Positions 11,833-23,800 of a DNA stretch of 64,000 nt are shown here, piece after piece. Location of the stretch: contig CM074179.1 of NCBI GenBank assembly GCA_037179385.1, forward strand, positions 67,103,806 to 67,167,805, read 5' to 3'. This stretch comes from Holothuria scabra. Lineage: Eukaryota; Echinodermata; Holothuroidea; Aspidochirotida; Holothuriidae. Within the stretch, counting starts at the first letter, position 1. Each line of letters begins with the position of its first letter. Under the pieces are notes generated by a model. That model saw only the letters and a program-made list of their open reading frames with translations, was not told the origin of the DNA and searched no databases. A program made the position numbers and the translations under genes.

Positions 11833-14800
11833 CAGCATGAGTGAGAGAGAGAGTGCTAGTAGATGGCGATTGAGAAATTTTAACGAAACAACATAACTCA
11901 AAATCCTTGTTTTACCCACCAGTAACATCTACCTTTCCAGAGTTTCACACCATCGAAAGTTTACCATATTGGAGGACCAGCCACTGGTAAAATAAGTCTG
12001 AAATGTGGCTGGTAAGTAGAGAAGGATTAACATGTAGTCATTAGAAATGTAGCTTACAGATATACTTTACAACACACTAAGTATCGCTTTAAGAAAGTAT
12101 GAAGATGTTAAAAGATAAAGTTGCGGAGATTTAGCAGCTGTTACTAAGTGTAATTTTTCCTTCTTTCTTTTCTACGAAAATAACAATTGTAACTTTTGAG
12201 CATGATCATTTTTGTGTGTGTAAGTTTTGTGGACAACTCTCTGTGCACTGTATATGGTGTCTCCTGAAATAATCAGCTTTTATTAGAGAATTTTTTGTAC
12301 AATGGGGTGGCTGTGGACTGCATAGGCTAGTCTAGTGCACATATTCTATATCAACACATAGCAATTTGGGGATGATAGAGCTAGGTCTTTATGTGACAGT
12401 ACCGTGGGTATATTAATCATGAGACTGTGTAAAGAACATGAGGAAACTAATTTGTGAAATTTTTTGTATGAAGTCTTCTGTCATTATTGTCAGTTCAAGC
12501 TTTGAATGGACCCTGACTAGCTGGTAGGCTCCTTTGTAGTCAAAGCTTGTTAGTAAACTGATTGCCTAATCACTTTAGAGCAAATTTGTATCTGGCTGAC
12601 AGACATGCAACAAATTGATGAACCCTTATATTCACTTGGAAAATTTTTCCTTTGAGAAGTTGTCATAAAAGTCCACTCTAACATAAAGTTCTCCTTTTGA
12701 GAAAGCCAAAAAGCTTAAAAGGGACTCTAACTGGGGCCCTTTTTTGATTGTAGCTCTTGTGAACTGCCATTTTGCAGTCTACTTTTTTTCAGTCTACATA
12801 ATTTTTCAATAAGCCATCATTTCATTTTACCTAGCTGCAATACTTGACACAAGCAGATGAGACAAAATGGCCTGTAACAATGCTGAAATCTCCAAACAAC
12901 ATGTTTGGCTGTGGTGCCATGTAATAAGGGAATAAGGATACAGGTGGGGGCAGGGGGATGGTGATCTTACTGTTTATTGGTTTGCATATTTTGTCCCTTC
13001 CTTGTAGAATAAGGTCGGTTCCAGGTGGGAGTGTGGTTCTACCCCCTCCCCTGTAATCTTACTCTCCACACAGGTAAAAAAAATAAGCAAAGTTTTGCAT
13101 CTGCTAGTAGTGGTGGAGATATCTTATTCTCAATAAATACTCTTAATCTGGTTTTAATCCCCAAATTGTGTTCCTAAGGCCATGCTTGTTCCAAACCCCT
13201 CTTGTCAAAGGTTAATTTTTTCCTGAAATCTGGATGAGACCTTTAGTAGAAACATGCTGAATAAAATAATGGTATTCATATTCTTGTGTGCCCTTGAATT
13301 GGATCATTTATATTAATGCCAAGACTTATGAATAATTTGTTAAATGAAAAATGGAAGGGAACTGTATAGGAAAACAGCATGAAGATTTTTTGTCAGTCTT
13401 TCAGAAAGTGTTGTCATCAAATATTCATCTCCTTTTTAACTACTAAATGATATTAGGAATGGAAGGGAAGTTATTTTACAATGCTAAATGACCATGATGA
13501 TGGGAGAAGTCTGTGACTTACATAATACAATTTCACAGCAGTTGGCAGACAACTCGACAATTACTGTAGATACTGTAGATTACTCTTGGAAGAAAACCCA
13601 CCCAACTTTAATTGGCCTAGAATTCAACCCATGACTTCCTGGTTGCTAAGCTAGATTGCTCCAAATACCATTGCCTGTATCCACTCAGAGAAAGCACCCA
13701 TTCATTATAAGATGCAGGTTTGGTTGGAAGGGAGCTGGGCAAGGGGAAATTCTCTTTGCCTATCACTTTCCTGTGAAAGATTCACACAAATTAAAATGGT
13801 ACATGATTTGTGATGTCATTGTTTCACCACTCAAATTACAACCTTTGTATTTCTTTAATTTTCTGAAAGTTACTGTACCTTGTGCCAAGGTGTTACGGCA
13901 CTCATACTCTTATGGGGTGATGTGATTAGTTAAGCCCTCTCTGGGCAACATACTATGCAAGCAAACAGGGAGAGTCCAAGGTCAAAACAAAAATTTTAGT
14001 TTTAAAGGAAAACAAAAGCAGGTAATTTGAGTAGTGAAGCAATAACATCACAAATTATTGTGCAATGGACCATTTTAATTTGAGTGAATAAATTTCAACA
14101 TTTTATATCTTGTCTCAAAAATGACCGATGGAGATGGGAGTTGGACTGTTGGAATTCATTTTTCATGTTGTTTAATGTACATTTTTGAATATTTTGACTT
14201 GAGGTACACTTTAATTCACAGAGGAGGCAGGGGAGCTCACTCAAGACTGTAACAGTTTTCCTTACTGAAGGCAGTCAACTCTCACCCAAAATACAATTTC
14301 AATTCAAAAAATTTAAAAATCTCAATTGGCACAGTTCTTTGATTGACAGGAAGTCCAAAAATGCAGAGTACTGTAGCTCAAATTACACAGCATGCACTGT
14401 GCTAGGAGTGTTTTGGTTACACATTCGGGTCTTGTATACTCACCCCAAAGCAATAAACTAGGATTGTGTCTGGATGAGAATGACAGTTGTGGGAGGGGCC
14501 AAAGGAAGTAACTTGGGAGAATTGGAACTGTAGTGGGGTGAGAGGAGTAGGCCCTGTAAATGTTGAGTGATACATATTACAGCAGCCGCTTTCAAAAGCC
14601 TGAGTTTTCCTTATTATACTTGTGTGACATTGGACTTTACACTGTTGTGATACTGAGATGGTGAACTTAAATGGAATCATGAATAATTTGATTATCATAA
14701 TAATTTTTTGAGGTGATGGTTGGAGGGAGATTGCAAGCAGGTCTAATGATCAATCTGGATACTAGTGTGAGGATTTAGAGATAAGGAACTGTAAACAAGT

Positions 14801-15515
14801 CACTCCTTTTTGTGGCAAGTCAAGTGAATTTGAGAGTCATTTTAGTGACTTGCATCAAGTAACTGTGTCATTTAAAAGGGAAAAATCGAAATTTCCCAGG
14901 GAAAGCAATGCGGAAAAATGTGACCCAGGTCATGACTTGGGTCACCTACATTGGTTAAAACTTATATACAATGTGTGTTAGCCCTATTGGTAATATTTAT
15001 TGCTTTGTCCTATCAAATGTTGTCAGATATTTTTAGGCAAATTGGCTTCAACGTGAAAAGTTGCCTTGTACATCAACTAGTATTATTGAGAAACTCGTTA
15101 AGTAGTTTCTTGATTTGACAGGAAATAAATGAAGGATGATTTTGATGCAAAGAGAGAAGAGTTGTTACCATAGCAACCAATGTCCTAACAACAATATATT
15201 AAGCAATAGTCTTAGAATTGTAAATACAGTGGGTAGGTGCACTTTGCTTGACTTTCACTCGAACAAAAAGTTTCAACGTGTTTAGTCAACAATGGTTTTC
15301 ACTGTGTGATGAAGGCTACTGTAGCTCTATAAGCAGGTAATCTGGTTGTAAATTAGAGGAGAGACTAGAGTTTAACTTATGTTTAGAGTTTGGGGGTGAC
15401 AAAGCCTTCAATGCAGGAAGGCAGGGTATGATGAGGGAGTGGGGCAGTCTCGGAGTCTTTTACCAACCTGTCAAATAATTGGGTTCATCATGGTGCTGTG
15501 TGGGTTCAGAGGTTG
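11833..15515 (+). other. JMJD6 3' UTR and downstream flank
   Basis: No further coding exon was seen. The first canonical AATAAA on this strand after the stop is at 13132-13137, so the 3' UTR could reach about 13.15 kb; a second is near 13260. A dispersed unclassified repeat lies on the - strand at about 14340-14530. The remainder is AT-rich unique-looking DNA. Confidence 0.5.
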
Positions 15516-15676
15516 GGGTGGCGTAGCCAGGAGAGGGGTTTGGGACCTTATCTTAAAAAAAAAATTGCCAAAAAAAACCCCCCAAATACCCCTTTTTTTC
15601 TCCTTCCCCTCAGACCTTTCTCTCATTTTGTGCTCCAGTCCCCCCCCCCCATGGTACACTCCTGGCTGTGCTACTG
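15516..15676. mobile_element. hAT-like MITE, GCGTAGC type, second copy
   Basis: The left end is GGGTGGCGTAGCCAGGAGAG and the right end CTCCTGGCTGTGCTACTG, with poly-A and poly-C tracts inside as in the 9783 copy. The target duplication is unclear (AGAGGTTG against AGGATGTT). Confidence 0.6.
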
Positions 15677-17197
15677 AGGATGTTGCACTGTATAGAGTGT
15701 TTTACTGATGTCACAAGATTCTCCTTTCTGTCACTGCAGGGCAAAAAATTGTAATGTAGTAAATGTAGCTAGCTAGCTGAGAAGTAGAAGGCTCAACTGA
15801 CGACCGACGTGATGGCTGCTAATTTTTATCCCAGCAGTGGGTGTGGCTATCCAATTGTGATGTCATGTAAAATCACTCTATAGGTAAAGTGTATGCATAT
15901 TCATAGTATCAACATTCCAGTAACAAAGAAAGAGGTCTTACAGAGTGTTGGTTTAGAAGTATAGAAATCAGTCTCCTTATAGAAATTCATGTAGTAACAC
16001 GACTGTAAGAATGAAATTTCATTTCAGAAAGGTGTTTTGCAAAATATAACCTTGTTATTTGGGTCTTCTTACTACAGTATATCATTGTAATAATTTGTCA
16101 TTGTGACATGTATACTTGTCGTAATGTGTATCAAGTGTTAGTCTTTGTCAAAGTAATACAAATAATATGATATAATTTAGCAAAAAAGACTGTGTTGGGA
16201 TTCAGTTTAGTTTTATATACAGTGAGATCAAAACTAAATGGTACCCTGACAGTTCGTCATTTTGGTGTTATTTACAGCTGGAAAGAAATCATTTGTATTG
16301 CAGGTGACAAATACACACTTGATGTGCACATTTATGGCCAGACAATAACAGTGCTGAACTAAAAGCAGTTCCTTTTTTTAAATTTCTTAATTTTTTTTTT
16401 TCAACTCCAAGTAGACATAAAGATCAGACTATGGCAACTGCTTTATTCCCAAATCAGTTTTCTTTCATACAATGTTATATGACATTGCCAAGGGAAAAAT
16501 ATTTAAAAAAGATGAAAAAAAAAATGCAAAAAAACTAATAATGCAGAAACTTGTAAGCCTTCTAGAAATTTTTTTCTTTCGTCTCCCTTGTTGAGCATGT
16601 TACCCATAAAATGGAGCATGGCAAAAACAAATTTCAAAGAGACATTCTTTTGAGAAAACTTTTCTTTTAAGAAAACTGCTTTCTCATAGGGAGATTAAAA
16701 ATGATATATTTGCCTTAAGGTTGCAAACTGTTGGTTTAATATTTAATTTTTATTTTGGATTACAAGGCAAGTTTCGTTCTTATAAGTTGAATGAAAAGAA
16801 AAGTCCATGGTTTTTCTTTAGCCACCTGTGGTCGTATAGTTTTATCTTTGAACAATGTTTGTTGAGATGCATGGAGGGAATTGGGTTGTATCATATGGGA
16901 GAATGAAATAATTTTGTTAAAAAAAAACTGAGAAACGAATAAATTCAAGCTTGCCAAATCATGAATATTGTTGTAAGCTTTGTTATTTCTTTCCTGTTTA
17001 ATTCAGTGTTGTGTGTCACAGATCAGATTTAAGGACACATCAGCATGAATGTATTATATACTGTAGTGTCACTTAGAAATGAAAAAGGACGATGTTGAAG
17101 GAAATAAAACTAGGATGTGCTAAAGGTAAGTCAAGGCAGAAGTGACTGCAAGAGTCATGCAGTAATTCCTAGAAAGTTTAAGGAGCATTACTATTTT

Positions 17198-17424
17198 TAG
17201 TCTCCAGCAGTTAGCAGATTCTTCTCTACCCAATGGGCTCCTACTGGATATTCTGAACAGCCCATTGACCACAAGCAGTCCACTGGGCAAGTTAATGAGG
17301 CAGTCATGTGGAGAGACTACTCATAAACTTGCCTTGTGGGCTGCTTGTGGTCACTGGGCTGTTAAGAATATTCAGTTAGGAGCACACTGGGTAGAGTAAT
17401 AATCTGCCGACTGCCTGGGACTAG
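17198..17424. repeat. Fold-back (long inverted repeat) element
   Basis: The left arm, 17198 to about 17299, is matched in inverse orientation by about 17320-17424. For example, CAGCCCATTGACCACAAGCA pairs with TGCTTGTGGTCACTGGGCTG. Arms are about 100 bp, mostly complementary with scattered mismatches, and the spacer is about 20 bp. No coding content. Confidence 0.75.
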
Positions 17425-17756
17425 AAAATGATATGCTTCCTTTCAGTGTTGTGTAGAATTTACTATTTCTTCGTCTCTGGAAACTGACATCAGGGAACAA
17501 AAGGCCATCATTGATCACTGCATAGAGGGCATACCCTTTGTTTCAACTCAACCTTACTGTAACTTTAAAGGACAAGAACAGTAATTCCAATTTGAATACA
17601 ATGGCTGTGGAACTGGAGTGTGGGAGCTAAGCTCTCAATGAAAAAAGTGGGTACTAAGGGTATATTCAATATTTGCAAAGGGCAGTTTCATGAAATGCAA
17701 ACATGCAACTTAGAACACTCAGGTAGAGCTAATACAGGTCATTTGGCACAAGCAAA

Positions 17757-17868
17757 AATGTTGGTAGGTTCCATTTCTAATCTGGTTTGACCCTGCCAGG
17801 AGTTAACTCCTTGCCCTAGTTGCAAGACTGGTACTCTGACCACTTGACCATGCAGTTGGTCTTGAGAC
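17757..17868 (-). repeat. SINE fragment
   Basis: Reverse-strand match to the tRNA-derived SINE: GGTAGGTTCCATTTCTAATC, then TGACCCTGCCAGGAGTTAAC and TCTGACCACTTGACCATGCA. Only the tRNA-related head and part of the body remain. Confidence 0.65.
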
Positions 17869-20013
17869 TACATGTCCATTTTTAAAATGAGATAGAGATA
17901 TCTACAAAGCACACTGGTGACATGGAATCCTTTAATTTTTTCCACTATAAAAGTCAATGCTAAGCTCGACATATTTTTCAGCAGATTCTGGGTATGTTTT
18001 AAATTAAAAAAATGATCAAAATTGTTCCAAAGTCCAAACCTGTAAAGTTTTGTCTACACAGTAATGAAAAGAGTTCATAATTGGACAATTCCATATCCTA
18101 CCTACAAATAAATCTTTCCCAAGCAAGTGATTAACACTTGAATTTGTTTTTTAAAATTCCTTCACAAACACTCATTCAGATTATGCACAAAACTATTACA
18201 AGCCAGGATACAAAGAAATTTAAAAGTCTTCCTTTTGTCCAAACTTTAGGATCTGAAACTTGACTAAATATGCTAATTATAAGCATGACCATGTAGTAGT
18301 ACTGGTCATCCTGTTCACCACCCAATATTGAATCAATTTACCTCTTTTAAATATCCAAGAAGAGCAACATCAGAACGATTTCTACAAACTGAATTAATTC
18401 ACTACTGTTGTGAAGCAGAAATTGATCATACAGTGCTACACTTGTCCACACAATGTATCTTACGCCTAAAAGTACCATCATCCATTTGAAGGAAAATATT
18501 ATCATAAATTCATAAATACTTTTTGAGAATGCTGGCTTGTGATTGGTCAGTTACCCATGTTCTAATCCAGTGTAGAGACATAGGGTGTATGGAGAGAAAG
18601 TTTTTGATCAACATGACCATAAACACAGCTTTGCTGACAAGCCTCAAGGTTTATGTAAGCTTGACTACATAGTTTTAGGTCACATACGTAGCACACATAC
18701 TAGCCCAAATACTTCATAATGGTGTCTGACGTTTTAAGCAGTTAAGGCATACGACTGTAATTTACCCCATAACTGTCCAACTTAAAATGTAAATATATTT
18801 GGTTGACCGCAATATTGTGTGTACATTGAAACGAATAAATTAGGTCCTAATCAGATTTCAGACCTTTAATTCAGAGAATATTAAGTGAAAGTCTTGTTAG
18901 TGTTTCAAAGTCCACAAAGGGCCTAGGCCTAGGCTTAGACCCCGATCGTGTAAATATTGATAATGATATGGTACGCTGTTGATGAGAAAAAGACATATAA
19001 GTAGGACTACATGACTTCCTAGGCCTAGGCCTACCTCAGTTAGACTCGAAACCTCTAGCCTTTCTGGGGCGATGAAAAAAAGCAGTTTTGAAATGAGTGT
19101 CCGAGTATAACGTTACTCACTAACCTTAAAAGCCCATCTCGCATATTCCATACAAAAGGCTTGGTCAAGTATTCTGTGCACCATTAGCTAGGCCTATGTT
19201 AGGAAATTTAGCACCAGAATCGCCAAAGGAAATGCAGATGTGATAATATTAAGAAGAGCCTTAGCCGGCCCAAGTAGCCTGCTTACTGCATCGACAATAA
19301 ACGTCATCAAGATTGTGATAAATTCTCTCTGCAATGAAAACTTTAGGAATAGCGACAGCCACCGTTAGTAAAGGCAAGTATTTCTGGTTCCATAAAGTTC
19401 CACTCAAAAAGGTCAAGCTAGTTTACTGACTCAGCCTCATTTCGAAAACAACGTAACCCTAATTTGAAAGGCTAAGTTAGGTCTAACGTTATTTTAGCCT
19501 AACGTTAGTTGTTTAGTCTGTGTCCAACAACGTATAGCAGGACGTTGTCAAAGTCAAACGTCACAGTGAGCAATATAAACCAAACCACAGATCCTCAAGC
19601 TAGTATATAATTTTAGTGGAACTATTCACGACTATAGTCCCAAATCCAAGAGATAAATCGTTCCAAATATGACCTCGTTCAAGACTTCCAGAAAATAACT
19701 TATTAGTCAAATAGACGGCACAAAGTAGGCCTATGACTGTATCATTGTATGACTATGGTCATGACTACTGTGTACATACGGTACGTACAAGCGACGAAGG
19801 TAGCGTGTAGCTAGCTAGCTACTCTACTGTGCATTGCAGTAATATTAATACAGCTTTTCGCTATTCAATGTCAATGTCATGGTAACGTACACCTGTACGA
19901 GCACTTCATGAAACTTAAGCCAAATTAAGGAGAATAATTGATGATCAATGGAAAATTCATAAAAAGAAAGCTTTTTCCCTTCTAAACTTCTCGAAATTAA
20001 AGTATTTATGAAT

Positions 20014-20183
20014 GGGAATAAAGTCATGGTGCCCATGTCTCTACATCATATTCGAACAGGCTATGACGTCACGCATATAGGCAGAGACCCTCGGCTTCGC
20101 CTCGGGTCTCTCAGCCCATATGCGTGACGTCATAGCCTGTTCGAATCTGATGTAGAGACATGGGCACCATTGACTTTATTCCC
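20014..20183. repeat. Near-perfect 170-bp fold-back element at the INTS12 3' end
   Basis: The left arm starts GGGAATAAAGTCATGG at 20014 and the right arm ends CCATTGACTTTATTCCC at 20183. The arms meet at a short loop around CGGCTTCGCCTCG (20090-20105) and differ at only a few positions. The stem includes two TGACGTCA CRE-type octamers. AATAAA lies on the + strand at 20017-20022 and on the - strand at 20180-20175, the latter about 270 bp past the INTS12 stop. Confidence 0.85.
20175..20180 (-). promoter_or_regulatory. Candidate INTS12 poly(A) signal
   Basis: This is the first AATAAA on the - strand after the INTS12 stop codon at 20447. It sits within the right arm of the fold-back element. No transcript evidence is available. 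Confidence 0.45.
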
Positions 20184-20214
20184 TAATTTGTATGACAATG
20201 CTGACTGAAAAAAT

Positions 20215-20312
20215 ACATGTTGCACATTGTTCAAATGGGTTTGGAAAGCAGTTCGCAGGATCTTACCTTTATGAGAGCTGCTTTCCAAACCGATTTCAGC
20301 AATGCTCAACAT
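20215..20312. repeat. Imperfect 98-nt hairpin in the INTS12 3' UTR
   Basis: CATGTTGCACATTG ... GGGTTTGGAAAGCAGTTC pairs with the inverted right arm GAGCTGCTTTCCAAACCG ... CAATGCTCAACATG. Arms are about 39 nt with roughly 7 mismatches, and the loop is about 18 nt. The size is pre-miRNA-like, but it may equally be a small fold-back repeat. Confidence 0.5.
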
Positions 20313-20446
20313 GCATGGTGGTGTTCACACTTATGGCTGACATGTTTCATCTTTCTGGAAAAAGTTCAAAACATTTGTTTGACTATGTTAATGAACAAAT
20401 GTATAATCCCCTAGATAAGATTTTCGAGACATGCACAGAGAGACTT

Positions 20447-20821
20447 TTATCTTTTTGATGCTTTCCTCTTCATCTGTTGTAGTCTTCTCATTGCTGAGGC
20501 CTGGCTGGCTTGAGGCAAATTTTTGACAGGTCCACTCTTAGCCTTGGATGTGCCCACTGACGGCTGTGGGGAAGGAGATCTAGACCCAGAACTGGAAGAT
20601 TTAAATTTTGAAACAATTGTCCGACTGCTGCTCAAAGATCCTGACTTTGGAGGTCCAGCACTCATGTTGACCTTGATATTGTTCTTGCCCAGAATGGTGG
20701 ATGGCTTGCTGGGAATGGAGCTGGTTTTCATTGATGATGGGCCTCTACCAGACACATTGGCAGCAAAGTTGGCCAATCCTGTAAATGGCTGGGATTTACC
20801 AACAGATGAAACTGGAGGTGT
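20447..20821 (-). CDS. INTS12: INTS12 terminal exon
   Basis: 124 codons plus TAA. It starts [20 protein letters not shown], then a Ser/Pro/Gly-rich stretch, and ends [14 protein letters not shown], matching the conserved C-terminal MKRLQMVKKKA-type block. The acceptor is TTCTCCAG. Confidence 0.92.
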   Translation of the reverse strand, partial: TPPVSSVGKSQPFTGLANFAANVSGRGPSSMKTSSIPSKPSTILGKNNIKVNMSAGPPKSGSLSSSRTIVSKFKSSSSGSRSPSPQPSVGTSKAKSGPVKNLPQASQASAMRRLQQMKRKASKR

Positions 20822-23800
20822 CTGGAGAACAAGAAAGAGAAAAAATAGCTGTCATTATACTGAAAGGGAAGGTGGGTGGGGGAGGGTGGGAGATGATTGC
20901 ATGGCCAAGAAGAACTTTAGGTTATGGATGAAAAGTATAAATTATATGAACACTGGTCTATGGTCATGATAGGAGGGCTGTAATCAAACCCATTTAATCC
21001 AAGTGTCATCAGATTTTTGATATAATTTAGGGAATAGTGTTCAAAGTTTTAATAGCAATTTTGCTGTTTCTAGTCTCCTCTATCACAAAATCATAAAAAA
21101 CCCACATATTTTATTTACGAAACTGAGACACAATTTTGCACCTGTACAGCAATTTGTCCACTTTTCTGCATAGGAAAGAGTGGATATGAAATTAGGTGAT
21201 GACAGTATGCTTTTGAGGAATTGATTAACAAATGTAAGTATTAACAGTAAGATGTTTAACAGAAGATTTGCCCTTATCTCAAGTTTATTGTATTTCTTAT
21301 TATCTACCACCTGATAGAACCAATTTTAATGATCATTAATACTTTAAAATTGTTCATTTATAACAATAACACATGGGAGATAAAAGTTCTATATAAATAC
21401 ATGCTGTAATTAAACTCTCTGTGTTTCACCTGACCCAAAGAAATAAAACAGTTGGTGATTTTTGAAATACAGTTCATCACATGCAACTTCAAAAGGAATT
21501 GCTATCAAGACAGTGTTGCCTCATTGACTGTTTAAATAATGACTAAGTAATCTTTCAGGCTAATTAAGTAGCCTTAAGGATGACAAATGAAAACTTTATT
21601 ATTGACTTCATAGTAACCCTTTCTACATGTATGCTGCAGCTGAAATCCCTAGCACGTGTGTCTTTTTTATAAGACCAGTTCAATCTAATGAAAGGTCACA
21701 TTTTCTGTATTACTTTTCTGTCATAGTAGGCCAGCACATACATAAAATGTTGTAGAGCCTGACCTACCCAGCGGTTGGTAAGATATCATGTTACTATAGC
21801 TCTGCCTTGGGGTCAGTAGAATGTTATAGGGTCTGACTTACCTGGGGGTTGGTAAGGTGTTATAGGGTCTGACCTACTTGGGGGTTGGTAAGATGTTATA
21901 GGGTCTGACCTATGTGGGGGTTGATAAGATATCATGTTACTATATCTCTGCCTTGGGGTCAGTAGAATGTTAAAGGGTCTGACCTACTTGAGGGTTGGTA
22001 AGATGTTATAGGGTCTGACCTACTTGAGGGTTGGAAAGATATCATGTTACTATATCTCTGCCTTGGGGTCAGTAGAATGTTATAGGGTCTGACCTACTTG
22101 AGGGTTGGTAAGATGTTATAGGGTCTTCCAGAGGTTGCTAAGATGTTATAGGGTCTGACCTACATGGGGGTCAGTAGAATGTTATAGGGTGTGACCTACT
22201 TGGGGGTTGGGAAGATGTTATAGGGTCTGACCTACCTACAATCCTGGACAAAAATACATGGGACAGTCCCCCGCTTCAATGTTGCAAGTTTTTAAAATTT
22301 TGGGAATATTTTGTCCAGGACAACATCGAATTAGGGGGGAGGGTATTTTGGAAAACCGGCAAGTCTGTGCATATGTGTTGCTACATTTGGGCTAAAATGT
22401 CCCATTACTTTTGTCCAGGATTGTAGGGGTTGGTATTGAGATGCAATAGGGTCTGACTTACCTAGGGGTTGTTAAGATATCATGGGGTATGACCTAACTG
22501 GGGGTTGGTAAGATGTGATATGGCCTGACCTACCTGATTGGGGAAGGAGGCATCAAGCACCACCAACCTTAGATGAAATTTTAAATATTTTCAATATTAA
22601 AAACAGTAATTCACAACCCTAAACTACAATACAGACTGACAATACACTTGAAAGGAGGCTTTGAACAAAGAGAGGAGATAGCTGGTCTTCCTTCACACCA
22701 CAAGTTGCACTTACCTTAGGCTCAGACCTTTTAAAGAGATTCATTGGCTGTTCTCCTGACTTCTTGTCTCCAATTGGTGAAAGGTCTGTAGGACTGGAGA
22801 CAGACTTTGTTGGTTTCTTATCCACCTAGAGAAAGGAAAGAGGTTTCTTAGATTAAGGGTGACTTGGGATGTACATGGGACAAACAAACTATATCCATTG
22901 TAAGAGGTTTGCTTTTCTTAGAGGAAATCAGGTAGGGCATCCATCCAAAGTGCTCAGGAAGTTGCAAGCAAACTCACTATCCAAACACATTTGAACATGA
23001 CTTTTAAATACAAATGATATTAAACTGCTCTGGTTGGTCAACAATGACTTTGCAGTTAGCTGTACATGTCTCCCCAATTTTTGACAATTTTGACTCAAGT
23101 CATTTTAAACTCTTTAGATTGCACCTTATAAAGGCCTTGAGGCAGGTTTTTCCCCCATCACTCCTAAAAACACCTGTAATTTTGGCCAAAGGAAGGTCTA
23201 ATTTGGACTTGGGGTTTGGCAGTATAAAATCTTCCCCCCTTTTGAGTTCCCTACAAGCTTGCCTTAATTTTTGTTTTTTTCAGTTGTGAATCACACTCAC
23301 AATTGAAGAAGGGACTACAGTTCATGTAGTAAAGAGAATTATTGGGAAGAAATGAGAGAGCCTTACTAAGCAGAAAATTCTAAGTTCAATAGCAGCATAG
23401 TTTTCTTAACAAAAAACTAAAAGTAAATAACCCCCTGAAAAAATTGAGAAAGGCCCTAAGACAAAAGTTAATGTTGTTAGTAAAATGTGAATCATCTAAT
23501 AACATTCATCCTTTACTTCATCTTTTCAAGAACTGTTGTCAACACCAATTAGATGCCCATTCAAGCATTTGACAATAGCCATGAAGGCTGACACTTGATA
23601 GCAGTTTATCTCAGATGAAACTGAAAAGGGACTTAACCCTTCAATGCACCATGAGTAATTTGATCCCATTTTTGCCAGCACTTATTTTGGCCAGCGCTTA
23701 TTTGAACCCCTAACTGTTGGTCTTCTATTGAACAAGAATCTTAATTAAAGCTGTTGTTGTTCATTGAAGCAGCTTATCTGTGTAATGGACCAGTGGTCAG

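Larger units (their letters stand above)
15677..20013. other. Intergenic DNA between JMJD6 and INTS12
   Basis: No gene was recognised. Contents: a fold-back repeat at 17198-17424, a - strand SINE fragment at about 17757-17868, a dispersed repeat at about 17995-18195, and AGGCCTAGGC words at 18923-18940 and 19020-19035. Confidence 0.6.
20822..22714 (-). other. INTS12 intron 5
   Basis: 1.9 kb. The right half (21765-22540) is a minisatellite interrupted by a mariner-type MITE. The left half (20822-21764) is AT-rich with nothing recognised. Confidence 0.7.

Noticed and set aside
18320..18475. Possible decayed retroelement zinc-knuckle region (CCEAEIDHTVLHLSTQC-like)
   Set aside because: Only about 40 residues with weak resemblance and stops nearby; not enough to call.
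20523..20969. 148-residue open frame on the + strand
   Set aside because: Antisense shadow of the INTS12 terminal exon, which carries the conserved protein on the - strand.
21765..22540. CRISPR-like array
   Set aside because: Adjacent direct units without unique spacers, in a eukaryotic intron: a minisatellite.
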